Below, in pieces: positions 8,438-15,377 of a DNA stretch of 49,439 nt. The notes beneath the pieces were generated by a model. It was not told the origin of the DNA. It made no database searches and saw nothing but the letters and a program-made list of their open reading frames with translations. Source of the stretch: Bacteroidota bacterium (lineage in GTDB: Bacteria; Bacteroidota; Bacteroidia; Bacteroidales; UBA7960); assembly GCA_018335675.1 (NCBI GenBank), contig JAGXRQ010000100.1:1-49439 (forward strand). The letters are read 5' to 3'. Positions within the stretch are counted from its first letter, which is position 1, and each line of letters begins with the position of its first letter. The position numbers were made by a program, and so were the translations under genes.

Positions 8438-8791
8438 TTAATCTTCGGTGGTTTTCTCCTCCATCAAAATCAATGAGTTTATAACGTCATCGTGAATCTT
8501 ATTTATTGTTTCTCTTTCTAAAACATAGCAATTAATAGCATTAATTAGTTGCTCTCGTGTAATGTCATGTTCTCTGAATAAGGAGTTATAATATATTGCA
8601 ATTGAATCTTGCAGAGCATCACTGCTTATATGAACAATTTCAAAATATGCTTCAATCATATAAACATCAGTCATAACAGCAACAAACTTTTCTTTCTCCA
8701 TTATGTCTTCACAAGTACTGTGTTTTTCAAAATACGAACATGATGAAAATACAATCAAAAAGATTAATGTAACTATTCTATAATGTTTCAT
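8438..8791 (-). CDS. DUF4296 lipoprotein
   Basis: This 117-residue protein has a lipoprotein signal (KHYRIVTLIFLIVFSSC). I place the start at the ATG at 8791, 10 bases after the dihydroorotase stop. A longer reading from 8842 would overlap dihydroorotase and bury the signal peptide. The body matches the DUF4296 pattern: an early MEKEKFVAVMTDVYMIEAYFE segment, YNSLFREHDITREQLINAINCY, and a helical tail. Function is unknown. In Bacteroidota this family commonly follows dihydroorotase and a polyprenol mannosyltransferase, as it does here, so the three are probably co-transcribed. Confidence 0.75.
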   Translation of the reverse strand: MKHYRIVTLIFLIVFSSCSYFEKHSTCEDIMEKEKFVAVMTDVYMIEAYFEIVHISSDALQDSIAIYYNSLFREHDITREQLINAINCYVLERETINKIHDDVINSLILMEEKTTED

Positions 8792-8801
8792 TAGAAATGT
8801 T

Positions 8802-10160
8802 TTATCTGTTAAATTGCAAAGCCATTCCTCTATAGTTGTCATTTAGAATGCCATTGCTATAAACTATTCTTCCATTAATTATTGTGTAATCAACAGTGCT
8901 GCTAAATAATTGATTCTCGAAAGGCGACCATCCACATTTATAAAGTATGTTTTTCTTATCAACTATCCACTGTTTGCTTAGGTCAACAATTACTAAATCT
9001 GCAAAATATCCCTTTTTAATAAATCCTCTATTTTTTACATTAAAACAAATTGCGGGATTATGACACATTTTTTCCACAACTTTAGTAAGGCTAATCTTAC
9101 CATTTTTATAATTCTCAAGCATCAAAGGGAGTGAATGTTGAACCAAAGGTCCTCCCGATGGGCATTTTGTATAGATGTTTTGTTTTTCTTCAAATGTATG
9201 AGGAGCGTGGTCAGTAGCAATTACGTCAATTTTATTACTAAGTAAAGCAGTCCAAAGTTCTTCTCTGTCTGATATACCTTTTATTGCAGGATTCCACTTA
9301 ATCAGACTGCCTTTTGTTTTGTAATCATCACTGGAAAACCACAAATGATGAACACAAACTTCTGCTGTTATTCTTTTATTCTCGGATAATGGACTATTAT
9401 CTAAAAGCGACATTTCCTTAGCAGTGCTCAAATGTAGTATATGAAGTCGTGTGTCGTATTTTTTTGCGAGTTCTACTGCTTTTTTGCTGGAGGTAAAACA
9501 TGCTTCACTGTTTCTAATTATTGGATGATATTCTATCGGTATATTTTCGCCAAATTTTTCAATCGCTGCTTTCGTGTTCGCTTGTATAATGCTTTCCTCT
9601 TCGCAGTGCACAGTGATGGGAAAGTTTGTAATAGAAGAAAATATTTTCACTAAGCTGTCGGAGTTATCAACCAGCATATTTCCGGTGCTGGAACCCATGA
9701 AAATTTTAATACCACAAACATTTTTAATATCAGTGGCCTTAAGCTCTTCCAGATTGTTATTTGTGGCACCAATATAGAAAGAGTAGTTGCAAAAACTTTT
9801 GTCAGAGCCAATCTTGAATTTTTCTTCCAGAGCTTTTTGTGAAGTTGTTTGAGGATTTGTGTTTGGCATCTCCATGAAAGAAGTAATGCCTCCGGCTGCG
9901 GCGGCAGCTGATTCTGAAAAAATATCCCCCTTATGAGTGAGCCCTGGTTCACGAAAATGTACCTGATCGTCAATAACACCTGGAATAACAATTCTGTCAT
10001 TAACATCAATAATCTCACATAGGTTTAATATGCTTTCAGGGATCTGTTCTGATTCATTAAAAATGTACTCAATGTATGGTTGAATAATATAAATATGACC
10101 TTTGAAGTCGCTACCTTCATTAATTATTCTTGCATTTCTCAATAAAAGGTGTTTTGACAT
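8802..10160 (-). CDS. pyrC: Dihydroorotase, class I-like, with a Gln in place of the first metal His
   Basis: Dihydroorotase cyclises carbamoyl-aspartate to dihydroorotate in pyrimidine synthesis. The 452-residue protein shows the class I layout: the REPG loop (HFREPGLTHKGD), MPNTNPQT, KIFMGSSTGNM with the candidate carboxylated lysine, HCEEE, HILHLSTA and ATDHAPHT. The N-terminal metal motif D-x-H-x-H-x-R reads D64-D-Q66-V-H68-F-R70, so its first histidine is glutamine. I recall this DDQVHFREPG form from other Bacteroidota, so it may be a lineage feature. Whether it binds a binuclear metal site is open. It sits between the polyprenol mannosyltransferase (23 bases upstream) and DUF4296 genes. 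Confidence 0.85.
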   Translation of the reverse strand: MSKHLLLRNARIINEGSDFKGHIYIIQPYIEYIFNESEQIPESILNLCEIIDVNDRIVIPGVIDDQVHFREPGLTHKGDIFSESAAAAAGGITSFMEMPNTNPQTTSQKALEEKFKIGSDKSFCNYSFYIGATNNNLEELKATDIKNVCGIKIFMGSSTGNMLVDNSDSLVKIFSSITNFPITVHCEEESIIQANTKAAIEKFGENIPIEYHPIIRNSEACFTSSKKAVELAKKYDTRLHILHLSTAKEMSLLDNSPLSENKRITAEVCVHHLWFSSDDYKTKGSLIKWNPAIKGISDREELWTALLSNKIDVIATDHAPHTFEEKQNIYTKCPSGGPLVQHSLPLMLENYKNGKISLTKVVEKMCHNPAICFNVKNRGFIKKGYFADLVIVDLSKQWIVDKKNILYKCGWSPFENQLFSSTVDYTIINGRIVYSNGILNDNYRGMALQFNR

Positions 10161-10183
10161 AAAAGGTGATTTTTTAGGGAAAG

Positions 10184-10945
10184 TTATTTGTCTGCCGCAG
10201 CTACAGCTGCTTTATACTTTCTGTAATAGCCGAAAATGCTCTTGATTCTCAATTTTATTACTCCAAAAATAGCTTCTTTAAAAATGCCTTTGCTCATTTT
10301 TGATGTTCCTTCAGAGCGGTCGGTAAATATTATAGAGACTTCCTTAATTTTAAAGCCAAGTTTCCACGCGGTATATTTCATTTCTATTTGGAAAGCATAA
10401 CCAATAAAACTTATCTTATCAAGATCAATAGCCTCAAGCACTTTTCGAGTATAGCATTTAAATCCTGCAGTAGTATCTCTTACCTTCATTCGCGTAATAA
10501 ATCTCACATAAGCCGATGCATAAAACGACATCAAAACTCTGCCCATGGGCCAGTTAACAACATTTACTCCGTTGATATATCTTGATCCGATTGACATATC
10601 GTATCCTTCTATTGCACATGCATCATAAAGTTTGATAAGATCATCAGGGTTGTGAGAAAAGTCGGCATCCATCTCGAAAATAAATTGGTATTTTCTTTCT
10701 AGTGCCCATTTGAACCCTTTTATGTATGCAGTTCCTAAGCCAAGCTTACCCTTGCGAGTTTCAAGATGCAATTTTCCTGCAAATTCCGGAATTAACGACT
10801 TTACAATATCGGCTGTTCCATCAGGTGAATTATCATCAATAACTAGTATGTGAAAATCTTTTGGCAATGAAAATACCCTTCGAATTATCTTCTCGATATT
10901 CCCCTTTTCTATGTATGTTGGTATGATAATTAAACTATCACTCAC
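10184..10945 (-). CDS. Polyprenol-phosphate mannosyltransferase (DPM1-like GT2)
   Basis: This 253-residue GT2-family glycosyltransferase probably moves mannose from GDP-mannose to a polyprenol phosphate on the cytoplasmic face of the inner membrane. The N-terminal nucleotide-binding part reads LIIIPTYIEKGNIEKIIRRV and VIDDNSPDGT. The metal-binding DAD is at 93-95 (MDADFSH). The acceptor block RDTTAGFKCYTRKVL and the family motif DRSEGTSKMS follow. There is no C-terminal membrane pair, so this is the soluble DPM1 type rather than the DPM-GtrA fusion. It is the first gene of a tight minus-strand run with pyrC and DUF4296, and is divergent from the cysteine desulfurase. Confidence 0.85.
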   Translation of the reverse strand: MSDSLIIIPTYIEKGNIEKIIRRVFSLPKDFHILVIDDNSPDGTADIVKSLIPEFAGKLHLETRKGKLGLGTAYIKGFKWALERKYQFIFEMDADFSHNPDDLIKLYDACAIEGYDMSIGSRYINGVNVVNWPMGRVLMSFYASAYVRFITRMKVRDTTAGFKCYTRKVLEAIDLDKISFIGYAFQIEMKYTAWKLGFKIKEVSIIFTDRSEGTSKMSKGIFKEAIFGVIKLRIKSIFGYYRKYKAAVAAADK

Positions 10946-11052
10946 TTCATCCGGCTTAAAAATGATTGGTAAAATTAATTCATTATTCTATTCAATCAAA
11001 ATAACATATGTAATTTTTGAAAATTTAGGCATTTCAAACAATTCAGATTGAG

Positions 11053-11060
11053 TAATTTTG
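11053..11060 (+). promoter_or_regulatory. TAnnTTTG -7 box for the cysteine desulfurase/mtaB unit
   Basis: TAATTTTG followed by C lies 30-37 bases upstream of the ATG at 11090. It rules against the TTG start at 11048, which would precede the box. The -33 element is not clear. Confidence 0.45.
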
Positions 11061-11089
11061 CAAAACTCTTTATTCTAACGGCAAGATAT

Positions 11090-12211
11090 ATGATTTATTT
11101 TGATAACGCGGCAAGTACTCCTGTTTTTGATTCAGTTTCAGAGCATATGTACTTATTACAAAAGGAAGTTTTTGGTAATCCATCGGCTTTGCATGCATTC
11201 GGACGAAAGGCAAGGGTTGAGGTGGAAAGGGCCAGAGCACTAATTGCTAAGAAGATGAATGTTCAACCGGCTGAAATTTTCTTTACTTCTGGAGGTACTG
11301 AAGCAAACAATGCTATTCTTTGGGGGTGTGCAAAAGACCTTAATCGCAAAGTGTTTATTACTAGTCCTACCGAGCATCCTTGTGTATTGAATACTTTAGA
11401 AAGTATTTGCAAATCTCTGCCGGTGGAAGTTCAATTTGTAGATATTGATAATATGGGGCAGATTGATATGTCGCACCTGGAGTTTTTATTGAAAAACAAT
11501 AAAAATGCAGTCGTATCGCTAATGCATGCGAATAATGAGACCGGTGTTTTGCTTCCAATGAATGAGGTTGCTCCTCTATGTAAAGAGAATGGGGCTCTGT
11601 TTCATTCAGACATTGTGCAAACGGCGGGTAAATATAATCTTGATTTTCAGTCGCTCGGGTTTGATTTTGCAGCTGTAAGCGCACATAAATTTCATGGACC
11701 CAAAGGGGTTGGCTTTATGTATGTTAGATCTGGTTCGTTTTTTAAACCTTTTATAACAGGTGGAATGCAAGAAAGAAAAATGAGAGCGGGAACAGAAAAT
11801 GTTGTTGGAATTAGTGGAATGGGAAAAGCCCTTTATTTTGCTCTTGAGAATATGAATGATACTATAGCTTATGTGTCATCTATAAAAGAGAGATTGCTAA
11901 ATCTACTAAAAACAGAGATTCCTGGTGCTTTTGTAAATGGTAGCCCGATGGAAAAATCTCTTTATTCATTAGTGAATATTTCCTTACCAAAAACATATAA
12001 TAGCGAGATGTTGTTGGCCAAGCTTGATATTGAAGGTATTGCAGTGTCAACAGGCAGTGCATGTAATTCTGGCTCAGGAAAAGGGTCTCATGTGCTAACT
12101 GCAATAGGCGCCGATCCTGAAAGACCTTCAGTGAGAGTTTCTTTTTCCAGATTTAATACGATTGAAGAGGTAGATAGGTTTGCGGAAGTGTTGAAGGGGA
12201 TAGGGGTATAG
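11090..12211 (+). CDS. Cysteine desulfurase (NifS/IscS family)
   Basis: This PLP enzyme takes sulfur from cysteine as a persulfide for Fe-S clusters or tRNA thiolation. The 373-residue reading starts at MIYFDNAASTP, the usual N-terminus. Signatures are TSGGTEANN, HANNETG, the PLP lysine K200 in SAHKFHGPKG, GGMQERKMRAGTEN and the catalytic Cys325 in VSTGSACNSGS. The active-site loop places it in the group I (NifS/IscS) type. It is followed 34 bases later by mtaB on the same strand, and MtaB is an Fe-S enzyme that inserts sulfur into tRNA, so it may be a dedicated sulfur donor. The last codons (KGIGV) are encoded by the start of a GGGGTATA tandem repeat. Confidence 0.9.
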   Translation: MIYFDNAASTPVFDSVSEHMYLLQKEVFGNPSALHAFGRKARVEVERARALIAKKMNVQPAEIFFTSGGTEANNAILWGCAKDLNRKVFITSPTEHPCVLNTLESICKSLPVEVQFVDIDNMGQIDMSHLEFLLKNNKNAVVSLMHANNETGVLLPMNEVAPLCKENGALFHSDIVQTAGKYNLDFQSLGFDFAAVSAHKFHGPKGVGFMYVRSGSFFKPFITGGMQERKMRAGTENVVGISGMGKALYFALENMNDTIAYVSSIKERLLNLLKTEIPGAFVNGSPMEKSLYSLVNISLPKTYNSEMLLAKLDIEGIAVSTGSACNSGSGKGSHVLTAIGADPERPSVRVSFSRFNTIEEVDRFAEVLKGIGV

Positions 12212-12230
12212 GGGTATAAGGGGTATAGGT
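12196..12230 (+). repeat. GGGGTATA short tandem repeat across the desulfurase stop codon
   Basis: About four copies of a GGGGTATA-like unit (period 8-9) run from inside the 3' end of the cysteine desulfurase gene, through its TAG stop, into the 34-base gap before mtaB. The unit is nearly the same as the heptamer of the longer array at 25787-25892. Confidence 0.8.
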
Positions 12231-12245
12231 TGAATTTGAAATTTT

Positions 12246-13535
12246 ATGTTGAGAAAAATTGCATTTCATACTTTGGGTTGTAAGCTGAATTTCAGTGAGA
12301 CATCGGATATTAGCAGGTCATTCTCCGAAAAGGGTTTTGAGATTGTTGACTTTTCGAGTCAGGCTGATTTTTATGTTATCAACTCATGTTCAGTTACAAA
12401 AAAAGCGGAAAAGAAATGTAAATCTCTTATAAATCAAGTTGTTAAAAGAAGTCCTGATGCATGTGTTGCTGTAATTGGATGTTTTTCTCAAATTAATTCA
12501 GAAGAACTATCTAAAATTCCCGGCGTTGGTCTTGTGCTTGGAAATGCTGAGAAGTTCAATTTATTGGAGCATCTTAGAGATTTTAACTCTTCAAGTAAAA
12601 TTATTCCCGTAAAAAAGCCTGAGTACAAAGATCTTACTGAATTTAATCCTACTTATTCTATTGATGGACGAACAAGGTCATTTTTTAAAATTCAGGACGG
12701 GTGCGACTATTTTTGTGCATATTGTACAATCCCATTAGCCAGAGGTAAAAGCCGAAGCAATACTATTGAAGAAACGATAAAGGTTGCAGAAGAAATTACG
12801 AAAGCAGATATAAAAGAGATTGTCCTTACAGGTGTTAATATTGGTGACTTTGGGAAAAATAATGGGGAATCGTTCTATGGACTTCTGAATGAACTTGTGA
12901 AAATTCAAGGCATTGAAAGAGTCCGAATTTCATCAGTTGAACCTGACCTTCTTAGTGATGAAATAATTGAACTTGTTGCTTCAAATGAAAAATTGATGCC
13001 ACATTTTCATATTCCTCTTCAGGCTGGTTGCAATGAAGTTCTTAAAGATATGGGCAGAAGATATGTTACTGAGCTGTTTTCATCCAGAATCGACAAAATA
13101 AGGATGCTAATCCCTCATGCATGTATAGCAATTGATCTTATTGTTGGCTTTCCTTCCGAAAGCGAGGCGTTGTTTGAAAAATCTCTAAAATTTATTGAGC
13201 AGTCGGATGTTTCTTATGTGCACGTATTTACCTACAGCGAGAGAGATAGTACAAGAGCGTTGAATATAAAGGAAAGGGTTGCCGGAAAAGATAAAAGTTC
13301 CCGATCAAAAAGGATGCACGAACTTTCTGAATTGAAACAGCGAGAGTTTTACTTTAATAATATTGGAAGAAAAGAAAAAGTTCTTTGGGAAAAAGAAAAC
13401 ATTAAGGGCTTTATGTATGGCTTTACTGAGAATTATATAAAAGTGAAAACGAAATTTGATGATAAGCTGGTAAACCAAATTACCGAAGTTGTATTGAGTG
13501 ATTTGGATGAAGGGGTGTTTAATGTGATAATGTGA
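12246..13535 (+). CDS. mtaB: tRNA t6A37 methylthiotransferase MtaB
   Basis: MtaB is a radical-SAM enzyme that adds a methylthio group to t6A at position 37 of ANN-decoding tRNAs. The 429 residues show the family order. The N-terminal UPF0004 domain carries three cluster cysteines (Cys12 in TLGCKLNFSE, Cys48 in NSCSVT, Cys79 in GCFSQ). The radical-SAM motif CDYFCAYC has Cys153, 157 and 160. HFHIPLQAGCNEVLKDMGR and a C-terminal TRAM-like end follow. The GCKLN and NSCSVT forms point to MtaB rather than MiaB or RimO. The upstream cysteine desulfurase could feed it sulfur. The final codons (FNVIM) lie inside the AATGTGAT repeat that follows. Confidence 0.9.
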   Translation: MLRKIAFHTLGCKLNFSETSDISRSFSEKGFEIVDFSSQADFYVINSCSVTKKAEKKCKSLINQVVKRSPDACVAVIGCFSQINSEELSKIPGVGLVLGNAEKFNLLEHLRDFNSSSKIIPVKKPEYKDLTEFNPTYSIDGRTRSFFKIQDGCDYFCAYCTIPLARGKSRSNTIEETIKVAEEITKADIKEIVLTGVNIGDFGKNNGESFYGLLNELVKIQGIERVRISSVEPDLLSDEIIELVASNEKLMPHFHIPLQAGCNEVLKDMGRRYVTELFSSRIDKIRMLIPHACIAIDLIVGFPSESEALFEKSLKFIEQSDVSYVHVFTYSERDSTRALNIKERVAGKDKSSRSKRMHELSELKQREFYFNNIGRKEKVLWEKENIKGFMYGFTENYIKVKTKFDDKLVNQITEVVLSDLDEGVFNVIM

Positions 13536-13653
13536 TAATGTGCCAATATGCTAATGTGATAATGTGCTAATGTGATTGAGAGTTAAAAACTAAAAACTAA
13601 AAGTGAAAAGAGCAATATGCCAATTAAATAATATGCCAATGTGCCAATGTGAT
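13521..13653 (+). repeat. AATGTGAT octamer tandem repeats starting inside mtaB
   Basis: Seven contiguous 8-base units fill 13521-13576 (AATGTGAT, AATGTGAT, AATGTGCC, AATATGCT, AATGTGAT, AATGTGCT, AATGTGAT), with the mtaB stop inside the second unit. After a 37-base A-rich spacer, five more octamers in period 8 fill 13614-13653. There are no spacers between units, so this is a microsatellite-like array and not a CRISPR. Confidence 0.85.
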
Positions 13654-13718
13654 GATGAGATTGTAAGGATTGAAAACTGCTTTTAAAACCACGTTGATTC
13701 ACAGAGCACACGGGGGTG

Positions 13719-13771
13719 CACATTGAAAAACACACTGTGATACATTGTGAAAACATTGTGAAACACTGTGT
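13719..13771 (+). repeat. CATTGTG/CACTGTG repeats with 10-11 base spacing
   Basis: A CATTGA at 13721 is followed by four copies of CA(C/T)TGTG whose TGTG cores are spaced 10, 11 and 10 bases apart. They lie 45-95 bases before the suhB-family start. The spacing is close to one DNA helical turn. This could be an operator array or decayed tandem repeat. Confidence 0.6.
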
Positions 13772-13816
13772 AACTTTATAAAAAACAAGGATTGTAATTA
13801 GATTAATTGTATAAAA

Positions 13817-14608
13817 ATGATTGAATTGATAAAAATTTGTGATTCTGTTTGTGAGATAGCTAGAAAAACCGGAATTTTTCTTAGAGATGAGGTTAATAAA
13901 ATTAAATCTGATGATATTGAATCTAAAGGTCTTCACAATTTTGTTACTTATGTTGATAAAAAAGCCGAAGAGCAAATTGTGTTTAAGTTAAAGCAACTTA
14001 TTCCTGAGGCAGGTTTTATTGCAGAGGAAGGAACAGAGTCAGGAAAGGGGGAGAGGTATAATTGGGTTATAGATCCTTTGGATGGTACTACCAATTTTAT
14101 ACATGGATTGCCTTGTTTTAGTATTTCTATTGCTTTAATGGATTATGAATCTGTAGTTATAGGTGTTGTTTATGAGATAAATCTCGATGAGTGTTTTTAT
14201 GCTGTAAAAGGTGGGGGTGCATATTTAGATGGTAGGGAAATATTTGTTTCTAATGCAAAAACAATTCAAGACAGTCTTTTAGCTACCGGTTTCCCATATT
14301 ATGATTACTCTAGATTGGATAATTATATGGAGTTGTTTGTTTACTTTTTAAGAAATTCTCATGGTGTTAGAAGATTAGGAAGTGCAGCTGTTGATTTAGC
14401 ATATGTAGCTTGTGGAAGGTTTGAAGGTTTTTTCGAATACAGTCTTAACCCTTGGGATGTAGCTGCAGGAAGTCTAATTGTTGAAGAAGCAGGAGGCAAT
14501 GTAACTGACTTTAAAGGAGGAGGCGATTTTATATTCGGGAAAGAGATTGTTGCCTCAAATTTGAATATTTTCGATGAATTTATTCATAGAATAAAGAGCG
14601 CTTTTTAA
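13817..14608 (+). CDS. suhB: Inositol monophosphatase family protein
   Basis: This 263-residue Mg-dependent phosphatase hydrolyses inositol-1-phosphate or a related sugar phosphate in the cytoplasm. Motif A reads EEGTESGKG with the metal Glu at 70-71 and DPLDGTTNFIHG with Asp86 and Asp89. Motif B is WDVAAGSLIVEEAGG near 213-227. Length and motif order match the SuhB/IMPase family, but the family also includes CysQ and other phosphatases, so the substrate and the symbol are tentative. It is separated from mtaB by 281 bases of repeats and ends 60 bases before a convergent DUF4190 gene, with a bidirectional hairpin between them. Confidence 0.87.
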   Translation: MIELIKICDSVCEIARKTGIFLRDEVNKIKSDDIESKGLHNFVTYVDKKAEEQIVFKLKQLIPEAGFIAEEGTESGKGERYNWVIDPLDGTTNFIHGLPCFSISIALMDYESVVIGVVYEINLDECFYAVKGGGAYLDGREIFVSNAKTIQDSLLATGFPYYDYSRLDNYMELFVYFLRNSHGVRRLGSAAVDLAYVACGRFEGFFEYSLNPWDVAAGSLIVEEAGGNVTDFKGGGDFIFGKEIVASNLNIFDEFIHRIKSAF

Positions 14609-14610
14609 TA

Positions 14611-14649
14611 AAAAAAAGGCCACCTCGATTTATGAGACGGCCTCTTTTT
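14611..14649. terminator. Bidirectional terminator between suhB-family gene and DUF4190 gene
   Basis: GGCCACCTC pairs with GAGACGGCC (seven of nine pairs, a two-base internal mismatch) around the loop GATTTAT. It is flanked by a run of A on the left and a T-rich run on the right, so it could terminate transcription from both convergent genes. Confidence 0.65.
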
Positions 14650-14667
14650 GTAAATTATGACAATTAA

Positions 14668-14976
14668 TTAATAGCCATAATAAGATGCGCCAGTAAATAA
14701 TGCAATTAAAACAGAGAAGTAGAAAATCCATACTACGATTCCTACAGCTCCAATAATAAGTCCGATAAGACCCATAATTTTACCTGCATTGCCCATTCCC
14801 TCACCGCCATAAGCTTCAGGATTTGATGTGCATTCGTTTACTGCTTTTTTGCCGAAATTAAAACCAAGAATTCCAAATACAAGAGGAACAATTGGTAAGC
14901 ACATTGTTGCCAATGAGATAATTCCGAATACTAATGCTTTTACTGCTGATGGTGCATTTGGTTTTTTAACTTCCAT
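14668..14976 (-). CDS. DUF4190 membrane protein
   Basis: This 102-residue membrane protein has two long hydrophobic stretches (about 12-38, VKALVFGIISLATMCLPIVP then FGILG; and about 66-95, GKIMGLIGLIIGAVGIVVWIF). Between them is the DUF4190 signature: GFNFGKKAVNE ... NAGKIMGLIG. The N-terminus is short and basic. Function is unknown. It follows the DUF2752 gene by 23 bases in the same direction, a pairing I recall from other Bacteroidota, so the two are probably one transcript. Confidence 0.75.
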   Translation of the reverse strand: MEVKKPNAPSAVKALVFGIISLATMCLPIVPLVFGILGFNFGKKAVNECTSNPEAYGGEGMGNAGKIMGLIGLIIGAVGIVVWIFYFSVLIALFTGASYYGY

Positions 14977-14999
14977 AAAATTTGGTTTTTAGTTTGTAA

Positions 15000-15293
15000 T
15001 TAAAATAGCTTGTAAATGAAATTTGCAAACATTAAAGTTAGTGTAAAAATAATAGAAATTTTTAAAAACAAAAAAGATAATTTATCTTTTCTGTATGCTT
15101 GTACGAAAATTAGCAAAAATGAAAGAATCATAGGCAATAATGCCGGATAAACAAAAATGCTTTCCAGTATATTTCCTTTAAAAAGTTCTATAACTCCCCT
15201 TTGTAATCCGCATGCAGGGCAATCATATCCTGTAAGATACTTCCACTGACAAGGTATTTGGTTCTTTTCGAGAAATTCAATCAACCATTTCAT
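15000..15293 (-). CDS. DUF2752 membrane protein
   Basis: This 97-residue protein carries the DUF2752 motif GYDCPACGLQRGVIELFKGN (residues 22-41), with the two cysteines of CPAC, followed by two membrane segments (about 43-65 and 73-95). The N-terminal part (WLIEFLEKNQIPC) holds a third cysteine. DUF2752 proteins are small inner-membrane proteins of unknown role. It is upstream of the DUF4190 gene in the same transcript direction and separated from the large dehydratase gene by the AGTCGGC repeat. Confidence 0.8.
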   Translation of the reverse strand: MKWLIEFLEKNQIPCQWKYLTGYDCPACGLQRGVIELFKGNILESIFVYPALLPMILSFLLIFVQAYRKDKLSFLFLKISIIFTLTLMFANFIYKLF

Positions 15294-15305
15294 ATGATAG
15301 TGTTA

Positions 15306-15354
15306 AGTCGGCAGTCAACAGTCGACAGTCGATAGTCGGCAGTCGGCAGTTAAG
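15306..15354 (+). repeat. AGTCGGC heptamer tandem repeat
   Basis: Seven contiguous heptamers with an exact 7-base period start at 15306, 15313, 15320, 15327, 15334, 15341 and 15348: AGTCGGC, AGTCAAC, AGTCGAC, AGTCGAT, AGTCGGC, AGTCGGC, AGTTAAG. They fill the gap between the dehydratase fusion and the DUF2752 gene on the minus strand. Confidence 0.85.
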
Positions 15355-15377
15355 GTTTCAATTCATACAATCTTTTT

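Noticed and set aside
9650-10018. Second minus-strand frame inside dihydroorotase
   Set aside because: It overlaps the confident pyrC frame and shows no recognisable domain.
13521-13653. CRISPR-like look of the AATGTGAT region
   Set aside because: Units are 8 bases and contiguous, with no unique spacers and no cas genes.
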